Shown in pieces: positions 54,827-63,398 of a stretch of DNA of 64,000 bases. Both the position numbers and the translations under genes were made by a program. How positions within the stretch are numbered: position 1 is the first letter of the stretch; every line of letters starts with the position of its first letter. Below the pieces are notes generated by a model, which searched no databases, was not told where the DNA came from, and worked only from the letters and a program-made list of their open reading frames with translations. The stretch covers positions 160,456 through 224,455 of the forward strand of contig NZ_JAAGWK010000011.1 of the NCBI RefSeq assembly GCF_010685995.1, in the 5' to 3' direction. This stretch comes from Goekera deserti. Lineage in GTDB: Bacteria > Actinomycetota > Actinomycetes > Mycobacteriales > Geodermatophilaceae.

Positions 54827-55674
54827 TGGTCGCGGGCGAGCTCCCTCCAGCGCGCCTGCTCGCCATCAGTGACCTGCACGTCCGGTACGGCGCCAATAGG
54901 GAGGTCGTCGAAGCCCTCCGTCCGACATCGCAAGGTGATTGGTTGCTCGTCGCGGGCGACGTCGGCGAATCGGTCGCGGACATCGAGTGGGCGCTCGGGC
55001 TGCTGGCCTCACGGTTCGACACCGTCTTCTGGGTCCCCGGCAACCACGAGTTGTGGACGACGCGGGACGACCCGGTCCGACTCCGGGGAGAGGCCCGCTA
55101 CCGACATCTGGTGGAGTGTGCGCGCCGATTGGGCGTGGTCACGCCCGAGGATCCGTACATGGTCTGGCGGGGTGCCGGTGGACCGGCGGTCATAGCGCCT
55201 CTGTTCCTGCTCTACGACTACTCGTTCCGCCCCGACGACACGCCGACGAAAGGGGCCGCCATGGCACGCGCACAGCAGACGGGCGTGATCTGCACGGACG
55301 AGTTCCTTCTCCACCCGGACCCGTACGAGAGCCGGGAGGCATGGTGTCGCGCTCGCGTGGACGAGACGGCTGCCCGGCTGGCCGACATCGATCCGCGCAT
55401 GCCGACGGTCCTCATCAATCATTGGCCGCTCGTGCAGGAGCCCACGCGGATCCTGCGCTACCCCGAGTTCGCGCAGTGGTGCGGCACCGTCGAGAGCGCG
55501 ACGTGGCACCTCGACTATCGGGCTGAGGTGGTCGTCTACGGCCACCTGCACATCCCGCGGACGACCTGGTACGACGGCGTGCGGTTCGAAGAGGTGTCGC
55601 TCGGATATCCGCGCGAATGGCAGCCGCGGTTGAGCACCCCTGTGATGCGCCAGGTCCTCCCCCCGGAGAACTGA
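54826..55674 (+). CDS. PptH-like metallophosphoesterase (phosphopantetheinyl hydrolase)
   Basis: 282 residues with all calcineurin-type blocks: ISDLHVRYG (Asp16, His18), VAGDVGES (Asp45), PGNHELW (Asn73, His74), LINHWPL and VYGHLHIP. Its gene precedes and nearly abuts (1 nt) a phosphopantetheinyl transferase gene, the arrangement of pptH and pptT in Mycobacterium, where PptH removes 4'-phosphopantetheine from carrier proteins. That role, opposing the neighbour, is the likeliest here. Function is inferred from order and fold. Confidence 0.85.
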   Translation: MVAGELPPARLLAISDLHVRYGANREVVEALRPTSQGDWLLVAGDVGESVADIEWALGLLASRFDTVFWVPGNHELWTTRDDPVRLRGEARYRHLVECARRLGVVTPEDPYMVWRGAGGPAVIAPLFLLYDYSFRPDDTPTKGAAMARAQQTGVICTDEFLLHPDPYESREAWCRARVDETAARLADIDPRMPTVLINHWPLVQEPTRILRYPEFAQWCGTVESATWHLDYRAEVVVYGHLHIPRTTWYDGVRFEEVSLGYPREWQPRLSTPVMRQVLPPEN

Positions 55675-55675
55675 C

Positions 55676-56431
55676 GTGCTCGAGGAACTGCTCCCCCCAG
55701 CCGTGCTCGTCGTCGAGGCCTTTCAGGACGGGAATGCGTCTCCTCTGTTTCCCGAGGAGGAGGCGGTGGTGGCGCGGGCGGTGGAAAGGCGGCGGTTGGA
55801 GTTCACGACCGTGCGATCCTGCGCCCGCCAGGCGCTGGCGCGGCTCGGCGCCCCAGCCGGCGCCATCCTGCCCGGCGAGAAAGGCGCCCCCATCTGGCCG
55901 CCTGGGGTGGTGGGGAGCATGACCCACTGCGCCGGCTACCGCGGCAGTGCCGTGGCGCGTGCTGCCGAAGTCGTGACCGTGGGCATCGACGCGGAGGAGA
56001 ACGCTCCGCTGCCGCGCGGAGTACTCCCCTTGGTCTCGCTCCCCGAAGAGAGAGCACAACTTGAGCGATTGGCACTCTCGCGGCCGGACGTGTGCTGGGA
56101 CCGGCTCCTGTTCAGCATGAAGGAGTCCGTCTACAAAGCATGGTTTCCGCTCACCGGGCGATGGCTGGGTTTCGAGGAGGCGACCGTGTCCGCGGAGGCG
56201 ACGACCAATACGTTCTCCGCGCGCCTCCTGGTTCCCGGGCCGATGATCGACGGTCGGGAAGTCACCGGTTTCCAGGGTCGGTGGCTCGCCCGCGATGGGC
56301 TCGTGCTGACCGCGATCGCGACCCCGGCGACCGGCCCCCTGCCTGAACCCCGTGGGAGGACGAACGCTGCGACGTTCTCCCACGGGCTCGATGACGTGAC
56401 CGGGGCGGGAGGAGCGGCCAACCCTCGCTAG
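55676..56431 (+). CDS. 4'-phosphopantetheinyl transferase, Sfp/EntD/PptT type
   Basis: 251 residues. Motifs of Sfp-type transferases: GSMTHCAGY, magnesium-binding GIDAEEN (Asp105) and FSMKESVYKAWF (Lys149, Glu150, Lys154). It transfers phosphopantetheine from CoA to carrier-protein serines and would activate the T and ACP domains of this region. The GTG start follows the PptH-like stop by 1 nt; CGGAGAA upstream is its ribosome-binding site. Its stop shares a CTAG with the convergent NYN gene. Confidence 0.92.
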   Translation: MLEELLPPAVLVVEAFQDGNASPLFPEEEAVVARAVERRRLEFTTVRSCARQALARLGAPAGAILPGEKGAPIWPPGVVGSMTHCAGYRGSAVARAAEVVTVGIDAEENAPLPRGVLPLVSLPEERAQLERLALSRPDVCWDRLLFSMKESVYKAWFPLTGRWLGFEEATVSAEATTNTFSARLLVPGPMIDGREVTGFQGRWLARDGLVLTAIATPATGPLPEPRGRTNAATFSHGLDDVTGAGGAANPR

Positions 56432-56916
56432 GCGGGCCAGGTATAGGGAACGCAGTTCTCGTAGTGAGTTCTCCACTCATTGGCGGCCCGCCTGAGAGAG
56501 ATGACCGCGATCGCCGCCGCACGGAGTCGGGCACTCACGCGCGTCTCGTCGAGGGTGAGCACAGTCAGGTACCCCAACTCGGCGATCCGTGAGAAGGCGC
56601 CGTCATTGCTGGCCACCCAGAAGTGCAGGGCGCCACGCTGGGCTTGCCTGGACGCATGCCGAATCAACAGACCATCTGCGCCCTGCCGTCGACGACCGCC
56701 GTTGAGGACCTCGAAGCCCATGTCGCTCGCGGTCGCCGCGTGAGCCCGACAGGTGACCAAGTGGCCGGCAGCGATGCGCCGCACGGCTGGCCCGCCGAAG
56801 TCCCCCAGCAGGCGAGCCAACCCGGCGACGTCTTGTCGGCGGGTCAGGACGTTGTCCATGTCCCACAGCATGGCGACGGGGCCGGGCGTCCACTGGATCC
56901 GGCGTGGGTCTGGCAT
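56428..56916 (-). CDS. NYN-domain (PIN-like) protein
   Basis: About 163 residues from the ATG encoding MPDPRRIQW; a GTG at 57072 would add 52 residues of low-complexity sequence and is less convincing. LWDMDNV, ADGLLIRHA and VASNDGAFSRIAELGYL give the acidic residues of NYN/PIN-type nucleases that act on RNA. No strong ribosome-binding site is seen at either start. It separates the biosynthetic region from the mobile-element genes. Confidence 0.72.
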   Translation of the reverse strand: MPDPRRIQWTPGPVAMLWDMDNVLTRRQDVAGLARLLGDFGGPAVRRIAAGHLVTCRAHAATASDMGFEVLNGGRRRQGADGLLIRHASRQAQRGALHFWVASNDGAFSRIAELGYLTVLTLDETRVSARLRAAAIAVISLRRAANEWRTHYENCVPYTWPA

Positions 56917-57126
56917 GGGCCCATCATCGGAGGGGCCTCCGACATTTCCGGCACTCCGACGGGCTCCGTTGCGAGCGGGTTCCTGTACCGCGCGGGTCGA
57001 CACCAGGGGGGAAGCGCCGGCCGGTCCCGTCTCAGAAGACGAGCCGACCTCACGTTGCTGCGGCCGACTCACCGTTCCACCGCGATGATGGATGGCGCGA
57101 GGCTCGGCTTGCCGGCACGAGGTCGA

Positions 57127-58338
57127 TCAAGCCGCCGTGCCGGACCCATCACCGGAGGTCAACACCTCCAGCGCTGCTTCCCCGGCACCCATCGACAAGA
57201 GGTAGTCGACGAGACGAGCCTTCGGCAGGCGCATCAACTGAACACCCAAAGGGGCTTCGGGACGACCACGCTTGCTCGGCGGCCACGGTTTGGTGGTGCG
57301 CTCGGGTGATCTGTTGAACCGTGGCGGGGGCGCGAGCATGGTCAGGACGAAATCGCCGACTCGGAGGTCGAGTGCTGCTCGCTCGACGAGGACCTTGATT
57401 CGCGGGGTCTCGCAGACGTAGAGCACATACCGATAGCGCCCCCCTCGAGGAACCGAGATCACCGGTAGGGCCTCGATCTGCGGCAGGTTCAGTCCCGCAA
57501 GCGACTGCCGAGCGGCGGCCACCGCCTCCTGTGGTGCCGTGCGCCGAGTGGTGTCGCGGTATGCACGGATGATGGCCCTGTACTCAGCCAGAGGCTTCTC
57601 GCTGCGCTCGTACTCGACGGCGATCGCGTTGGCGAACGACTGCCCCGACTCCCATTCCGCCGGGTCGATCGGCAGGACCAGCGCGTCCGGGAAGCCTCTC
57701 CGCTTCCCGTCGTCGGATAGGTAGCCGTACACGGGCTGGTACCGCCACACGTCTGATCGAGCGCCGGCGCGATGACGCATCTTGGGCGGAGCCTTGTCCT
57801 CCGCCGTGATCTCTCGTTCCGTCAACACGGTCACCGACGTCGGATAACCCGCCGGGAGTTCGTGGCGACCGGTCTCAAGTTCGACGATGAGGTCGGTCAA
57901 CCGCAGGGTGTGCTCCATCGTGCCCAGCGATGGGTTAGGGTGGTAGCGCGTGCCGTCCCCCACCTCGTTGTAAGCCCGGACCGTGGGCTGGTAGATCGGG
58001 TACCCCCCGATACCCGGGTGCTTCTCGATCCACCCCCCTGCCTGCAAGGCAGCCAAGCGTGCAGCGACCGCCTGGCGGGTGGGCATCTGATCGAGGGGGT
58101 ACCAGCGTTCCTGGATCTGGGCCCGCGTTGCATACCGGACCCGACACAACCAGGTAACGAGGGCCCGGTTCTGTGCGACTAGGAGTACGGGTCCCTCCTT
58201 CCGCCGTCCCTTCCCCTTCCTCGTCGACGGGTCCGGGGTACCCGGCGGGGCGAGATCGGGCGCGCCGAAGAAGATGTCGACCCCGTCTTCGGGGACGGCG
58301 AAAGGACTGTCGTCGCGGTCGTGTGCGGGGTAGGTCAT
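57127..58338 (-). CDS. replication-relaxation family protein
   Basis: 403 residues. A winged-helix-like N-terminal half (VTWLCRVRYATRAQIQERWY, RQAVAARLAALQAGGWIEKH) and a nuclease-like C-terminal half (FPDALVLPID, IAVEYERSEKPLAEY) match the replication-relaxation proteins of actinobacterial plasmids and integrative elements. Start fixed by AAGGAG 6 nt before the ATG. It marks the change from biosynthetic genes to an integrated or plasmid-like element. Confidence 0.8.
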   Translation of the reverse strand: MTYPAHDRDDSPFAVPEDGVDIFFGAPDLAPPGTPDPSTRKGKGRRKEGPVLLVAQNRALVTWLCRVRYATRAQIQERWYPLDQMPTRQAVAARLAALQAGGWIEKHPGIGGYPIYQPTVRAYNEVGDGTRYHPNPSLGTMEHTLRLTDLIVELETGRHELPAGYPTSVTVLTEREITAEDKAPPKMRHRAGARSDVWRYQPVYGYLSDDGKRRGFPDALVLPIDPAEWESGQSFANAIAVEYERSEKPLAEYRAIIRAYRDTTRRTAPQEAVAAARQSLAGLNLPQIEALPVISVPRGGRYRYVLYVCETPRIKVLVERAALDLRVGDFVLTMLAPPPRFNRSPERTTKPWPPSKRGRPEAPLGVQLMRLPKARLVDYLLSMGAGEAALEVLTSGDGSGTAA

Positions 58339-58961
58339 CGAGGCTCCTTGAGTGGGTGGCTTCCGCTCGGACGTCTCGACACGGCAGGCGGCCCACTTGA
58401 GGTTGCTCGAGAAGTTGCTCGAGAAGTCCTGCAATGAGCGGACGAGAGGGCGTCACCCTTCACGACAGTCCTCACACACACAGTTGCTCGGATGCAATGT
58501 CCGTCGCGACGCCCACGAATCGGTATGTCCGCAGGTCAGAGCCATGATTCGACCTTCGCGCCCTCAGCCCGCTCCCCATCGGCTGAAGGCGCGTTCGCGA
58601 CCTCCAGAGACTGCGAACAGCGCTCCGGTCAAGCGGTCCACCGGACTTTCGCTGCATCTGCGATCGGCTCCGGTGGCTGGGGCGGCCTGGTTGCACTCCC
58701 CGCTGCCTGGTCGCTGCGCTCCCATCGCATCGGGTCGTGCACCCTCGGCCTTCGCCCGATCGATACGCGAGAACGACGGAATCCCGGGGCCCCGGTAGGC
58801 GCTGGTCGATCGGTGGACGGCGTTGGGCTCTCCACCCGCTTGGCGCTCGAATGCCGTCCCCGCCGGGGAGGCCGCAGCCGCGCCCTCCCCTCCCCGTCCG
58901 GTTGGTGAGGTCGCCCCTCCCTTCACCGCACAACGAAGAATCGCCCTCCCGAAGGTGACCT

Positions 58962-59027
58962 GGAGGGGTACCCGAGGCAGGTGTCGCACGGGAGGGGTAC
59001 CCGGTGTTGTGCGGGTGGGGTACCCCG
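58962..59027. repeat. three iteron-like repeats centred on GGTACC
   Basis: GGAGGGGTACCCG at 58962-58974 and again exactly at 58991-59003, then a variant GTGGGGTACCCCG at 59015-59027. Centres are 29 and 23 nt apart. Each core is palindromic. They lie in the gene-poor region next to the replication-relaxation gene, so they could be initiator or repressor binding sites. Confidence 0.6.
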
Positions 59028-59125
59028 ACACCCGTCCCTGACGGGGACGGCTGAGGGTCGCGCGTAACCCTGGGCTCACCTCGGAGGGCGGGTGCGGCGA
59101 CGGCTGACGGGCCAGACGATTTGCT

Positions 59126-59150
59126 GCGGGACGCTCCCTGAGCGTCCCGC
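59126..59150. other. perfect 11-bp stem-loop
   Basis: GCGGGACGCTC, loop CCT, GAGCGTCCCGC. No T-tract follows on either strand, so it is not a standard intrinsic terminator. Confidence 0.5.
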
Positions 59151-60269
59151 CATCTCACTCGGGACCTGGAGCGCGTGGCTACCGACAAGTTACAGCGCTC
59201 GCTTCGCTCGACTGGTGCTCGCTGCGCTCGCGCTCAACAGCGTGACCCGCTGCGCGGATCGCGCTGCTCCTTGTTCTTCCCCGACGGGCCGAAGGCCCAA
59301 AGACCGCACCTGACACGCAGACAATCGGCGCGTTGCGCGTCAGTCCAGCAGCGCTTGGTCCCGTCTCCACTCCGGTTCTAAGTGCCTACCTGGCTCTGCC
59401 GCCGGTCCTCTGACTTGCGGTCGGTGTCTACATCTGTGGACTGATCGTGGATAGCGATCGCGCCCGCCGGATCGTCCTATCGCGAACACGCTTGCGCAGG
59501 GGAGCCGCCTGCCTGGGCGCCCCCAGGGCGGATCTCGGCCAGGCGGCGGGGACCAACAGCCGCGCAACGCGGAGTCGCCCCTACCGCCGGTTGCCGTTCT
59601 TCTATGTGCTCAGCGGACAGCCGTCACCGTTCACGGCCGGGGCGCTGGCGGTGTATGCAAGGCGGGCCGAGCCCGAAGCGGGCGACCTCAGGCTTCGCCG
59701 CAGAGGAGAGGGCTCCGGGGAACCGTAGGTTCCCGGTCCGCCGCAGGCCCAACGGACGGCGGGCGGCGTACAACACCGTTCGGCATAGGTGGGTTGGCCA
59801 GAAGCACCGGCGACCTGAGTCGTCCGCCTGCTCGTCGGCAACCGACAATGCGTGCCGCTCAGGGCCCCGACCGAATGGACAGCCCGGGGCCCCGGTTTCC
59901 CGGTTCTCCGTCTCCCGGTGCGCCGACGGTCGTTCTGTCACGGGAGACGGCAGGGTCAACGGCGGGAGGGCGAAGGGCTGTCGTGACGACGACACGGCGG
60001 CGAGCGCCATCGGGTCATTTTGCTTCCATAAGGCTCCAGCCTGTGGCGGACCGTCCAACTGTCGATATGACGCTCTCCGGAACTCCGACCGAGAGACGCC
60101 ACACCACTGCGATGCGCAAGGTCCGTCGTCCATAAAGTCCTGCTGGGCGGCCAGAGTTGGGGCACAAGAGATCTCACCATATTGAGGGATGACTTATCGG
60201 TCTGTTCTGCGCATGGCTCGACCGATTCCAAGGGCCCGTACAGCAAATGGCCACTGGAGAAGATTCGAG

Positions 60270-60491
60270 ATGTCAGCACAGCAGTGGAGAACAAAGGGAG
60301 CCCAAGAGATCGGCGTCCCCACTATCCGGATCGTTCGCGACCCCGAACCACGCCTGATCGCCCAGGTGGTCTACGCGGACGGACGGGTCTCAACCGACTG
60401 GGACGACTTCCTCCGCGCCCGCGGCCTCGGCGAGGACGCCCTTCCAGCGGATGACCACGCGGTTGGGGTCGAGACCGTGCCGACCGCGTGA
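60270..60491 (+). CDS. small hypothetical protein overlapping the recombinase 3' end
   Basis: 73 codons from the ATG (begins MSAQQWRTKGAQEIGVPT), with GGAGAAG 7 nt upstream. It overlaps the convergent serine recombinase gene by 102 nt. The first part (IRIVRDPEPRLIAQVVYADG) looks protein-like; no family recognised. It could be the head of a gene cut by integration. Confidence 0.35.
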   Translation: MSAQQWRTKGAQEIGVPTIRIVRDPEPRLIAQVVYADGRVSTDWDDFLRARGLGEDALPADDHAVGVETVPTA

Positions 60492-61853
60492 CCCCTTCTT
60501 GATCCGCACCTCCGCAATCTGACTCATCAGTAGTGCGTTCCGCTCCAGCAGTTCGGAACGCTCCCACACCTCGGCGAAGGTCTCCCCCGTCTGCCGGATA
60601 CGAACAGCCGGCGCACTGGGCACGGCGCGCAGCCGCTGCCTCTCCCGATACAGAGCCTTTCTCTGCTCCTGCAGGACCTCGTCCTCGTTGGTGCCGGGCT
60701 CGACGGTGGACATCTCCTGCATCACTGCCGCCAGCGCCTCTTCCACCTCGCGGAGGTTGCCCCGCGGAGATTCGATGGATTCCTCCTCCGTGACCGGCAG
60801 GTCGCCGAAGATCGCGAGGAACCGCTCCGCGACATGCGACTCGAGGCGAAGACGCCCCACCGCGACGCCAGGACACCTCTCCCCCGTCCGAGATCGGCGA
60901 CCGCAGACCATCACAGACGGCTTGCCCGCCTGCGACTGCCGGTTCATCCGCACGCCGCACAGGTCGCAGACAACGAGGCCCCGCAGGAGATAGGGCACCG
61001 ATGCGTTGTTGCCGCCGGTCGTGGATCGGCGGTCCAACTCCGCCTGGAGCGCATGCCACGTGTCGTCGTCGACGAGTGGTTCGTGGGGCCTGATCGGCAG
61101 CCCGTCGTCCCCGCGGACGAGTTGGCGACGGTGCATCTGCATGCCGCGCAGGATGGGCCGACGCAGCAGTTTCCGGAGTGTGTCGGGCGCCCAGCCCTTG
61201 CCCTCTGGGCTTCCGACTCCTCGACGGTTGAGGTCGTCGACGATGTTCCAGGTCGACTCCCCGGCGAGCACGCGCTCGATGATTGCGCGAAGGACGACCG
61301 ACCGCTCCGGGTGGAGGACGAGCCGGAAGCCGCGCTGCTCCGGGTGCGGCCCCGCTGTCCAGCCGAAAGCCGGCATCCCACCGCGGTGCCGGCCCTCCCG
61401 GGCCATATATGCCACGGCCTCCCGCGTGCGGGAACTGATGACAGCCGCCTCCAACTGCGCGAAGGACTGGAGGACGTTCGCGACGAAGACACCGTTGGGC
61501 GTCGTAAGGTCGAGGCTCTCTCCGATGCTGACCAGAGCGACGCCGTGTTGCTCGGCTTCTTCCCGCAGGTTGTTCCAGTCAGCGACATTGCGAGCGATGC
61601 GGTCCAACTTGGCGAAGAGCAGGACGTCGACGTCGGCCCAACGCTCGCGCACCTTGCGCAACCCGGGTCGATCCAGTCGAAGACCCTTGTCGCTGCCAGA
61701 CACGTCGAGGTCGGAGATGACCTCGACGACGGTCCACCCATGCGCCTGCGCGTAATTGCGGCAGGCCTCTTCCTGCCGCTCTGGGCTGGTGCTCGTGTCC
61801 CGTTCGCCCGCGAAAGACGAAAGGCGCACATAGATGAGCGCGCGCAACGGCAT
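60390..61853 (-). CDS. large serine recombinase (integrase)
   Basis: 487 residues. N-terminal resolvase domain with catalytic Ser in YVRLSSF and arginines in AKLDRIARN; recombinase domain (GGMPAFGWTAGP, DDLNRRGVGSPEGKGWAP); zinc ribbon CDLCGVRM ... MVCGRRS ... ERCPG; C-terminal coiled coil (about 360-440). These enzymes integrate phages and conjugative elements at specific sites. Divergent from an XRE regulator. Attachment sites could not be recognised. Confidence 0.93.
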   Translation of the reverse strand: MPLRALIYVRLSSFAGERDTSTSPERQEEACRNYAQAHGWTVVEVISDLDVSGSDKGLRLDRPGLRKVRERWADVDVLLFAKLDRIARNVADWNNLREEAEQHGVALVSIGESLDLTTPNGVFVANVLQSFAQLEAAVISSRTREAVAYMAREGRHRGGMPAFGWTAGPHPEQRGFRLVLHPERSVVLRAIIERVLAGESTWNIVDDLNRRGVGSPEGKGWAPDTLRKLLRRPILRGMQMHRRQLVRGDDGLPIRPHEPLVDDDTWHALQAELDRRSTTGGNNASVPYLLRGLVVCDLCGVRMNRQSQAGKPSVMVCGRRSRTGERCPGVAVGRLRLESHVAERFLAIFGDLPVTEEESIESPRGNLREVEEALAAVMQEMSTVEPGTNEDEVLQEQRKALYRERQRLRAVPSAPAVRIRQTGETFAEVWERSELLERNALLMSQIAEVRIKKGSRGRHGLDPNRVVIRWKGVLAEAAGAEEVVPVG

Positions 61854-62060
61854 CTTGCTCGACCCTCGTCATCCTCGTGGCGGAAGTTTCATTTGATCAT
61901 CGGCCGCAACGCCCTGAGGCTTTAGAAGCGCCAGGTGCGTGTTCTCGACCAACCTCGCTAGGGCTCTACTCAGGTCCACTTGGTGAAATGCATGCGGTTC
62001 CCTCCTCTCTCGCCGCCGAACGGCCCCCGTCCGACAAGTCGGCCGCGGGGAGGTCATCAC

Positions 62061-62089
62061 CTTGAGTCAAGTGTACCAAGAATGGTACA
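62061..62089. promoter_or_regulatory. operator palindromes in integrase/xre divergent region
   Basis: CTTGA-G-TCAAG (62061-62071) is followed directly by TGTACCA-AGAA-TGGTACA (62072-62089), two perfect inverted repeats in the intergenic region between the integrase and XRE genes. The second is typical of an XRE repressor operator. Confidence 0.55.
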
Positions 62090-62122
62090 GACACGTCGTG
62101 AGGCCGACCCCAAGATCGACGG

Positions 62123-62434
62123 GTGCCCTGCGCCGACGAAGTCAGGACGGCCCGACGGAAGGCCCTTGGCGATGCGATCCGTCTGCGTCGGCAGTCCCTA
62201 GGGATGAGCCAGGAGCAACTCGCAGACAGGGCCGGCATCGAGCGCAAGTCGGTGAGCCGAGTGGAGACAGGCGCCTACTCCCCGTCCGTGGACAGGCTGT
62301 GGCGCATCGGCGACGCCCTCGGCTTGCCACTCCACGTACTTCTGGCGCCCGCTGGCTACACGTTGCACGACGCAGTGAGACCTCAGTCGGTCCAGCCGGC
62401 AGCCAGTGGAGACCACGCCAGGTCCCCTGCCTGA
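62123..62434 (+). CDS. XRE-family transcriptional regulator
   Basis: 103 residues. The Cro/C1-type helix-turn-helix spans about residues 17-72 (LGDAIRLRRQSLGMSQEQLA, RKSVSRVETGAYSPSVDRL). GTG start with no clear ribosome-binding site. Divergent from the serine recombinase with the palindromes between them, so it probably controls element excision or its own gene. Confidence 0.85.
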   Translation: MPCADEVRTARRKALGDAIRLRRQSLGMSQEQLADRAGIERKSVSRVETGAYSPSVDRLWRIGDALGLPLHVLLAPAGYTLHDAVRPQSVQPAASGDHARSPA

Positions 62435-62776
62435 TCGCTGCTCGCAGCGTCTCTCGCCGACCGGGCTGACGCCCTCGACCAGGTTGTTCAGCCGGGAGTC
62501 CCGCCGCCCCTACGTGCCCCGTCTCTGCAGGAGCACCGCGCCCTCAGTGGCATGGCTACGCCGAACGGCAGACGACCCTCACGCCCTCGCCCAGCAGGTC
62601 CTGTCAGACATTGGGTGTCCGACCAGACCCCGGTGTCCGGCTGGCATGAGCCGCGGCGGCGCCGCCAATCCACGAGCGATGCATACATTGTGTCAACTGA
62701 GAGTGACGGTTGCGCGCACGCAGAGTAGTCAGTACGTTCGGGCCTCACTTGACCCGATGGCTGAGGAGCGACTCGG
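62435..62776. other. intergenic, no gene seen
   Basis: 342 nt. No frame on either strand has convincing coding character. GAGGAG just before 62777 serves the next gene. Nothing else recognised. Confidence 0.45.
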
Positions 62777-63283
62777 ATGGTTCCGGCAGGACTGTGGCTG
62801 TTGCTCGACGACGGAGTCGTCGTTGGGGACGTCGCGTACACCGAGCAGGGCGACGCGGAGCACGACGCCGAGGTGCTGCGTCTTGAAGCATGCGAGGCGC
62901 TCGGGTATCCGGTCGCGCCCGGACAGATCGAGGTCCGAGGCGTCCGAGTGCTGACCGAACGCCGCTACGGGTTTATCCCAGCCCAGCATCCCCACGGATC
63001 GACGCCCACTGCCTGTGCCGCTGGCGCTCCGGGGGTAGAGGTTGACCCCTTCGCACTCCCCGCCGGCTATCGGATGGCGAAGGCCAGGCCTTCACCCTCG
63101 ACGACAACAGACAGCCCCTACTACGTCGACCCCTCCGGAATCGATCCCTTCGCGGTCCCCGGCGGGCACCCCCCGCCGGCCGGGCCCGATACCTCGACCC
63201 CGCCCAGGGACAGCAGCACGGGCTCCGCGCCGGGGACCGACCGAGGCGGGAAGGCGCGGCGGCACCTGAAGATCGTCCGCTAA
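62777..63283 (+). CDS. hypothetical protein
   Basis: 168 residues; GAGGAG lies 9 nt before the ATG. The N-terminal 70 residues (GLWLLLDDGVVVGDVAYTEQ ... ALGYPVAPGQIEVRGVRV) look like a small alpha/beta fold. The rest is rich in Pro, Ser and Gly with two similar motifs, VDPFALPAGY and IDPFAVPGGH, and a basic end (RRHLKIVR). No family recognised. Probably an element cargo gene. Confidence 0.6.
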   Translation: MVPAGLWLLLDDGVVVGDVAYTEQGDAEHDAEVLRLEACEALGYPVAPGQIEVRGVRVLTERRYGFIPAQHPHGSTPTACAAGAPGVEVDPFALPAGYRMAKARPSPSTTTDSPYYVDPSGIDPFAVPGGHPPPAGPDTSTPPRDSSTGSAPGTDRGGKARRHLKIVR

Positions 63284-63398
63284 CTGTCTGCGCCTTCGAC
63301 GACCAATCTCTGTGTCCAGGCCGCGTTCATCTCGATCATGCGTGTCCGAGCCAGCCGTCTTGGCAGGTATTGGCCACCCACATCCAGAGAGGCATTCC

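Larger units (their letters stand above)
58339..60188. other. gene-poor segment of the mobile element
   Basis: About 1.85 kb with no convincing gene on either strand. It contains three GGGGTACC(C) repeats, a perfect 11-bp stem-loop, a near-perfect GGGAACC/GGTTCCC inverted repeat near 59720-59736, and many short CGCTCGC/GCGAGCG-type words (59190-59270). Lower GC towards 60.0-60.2 kb. It may hold an origin, transfer or attachment function; nothing proves it. Confidence 0.5.

Noticed and set aside
58962..59027. GGTACC repeats as integrase attachment sites
   Set aside because: Three copies inside the element, not one at each border, and far from both integrase gene ends; iterons or operators fit better.
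59126..59150. Stem-loop as intrinsic terminator
   Set aside because: No T-tract on either strand and no gene ending nearby.
61869..62060. 63-codon minus-strand ORF just upstream of the integrase, possible excisionase
   Set aside because: No helix-turn-helix signature, weak start, and composition like non-coding sequence in the divergent promoter region.
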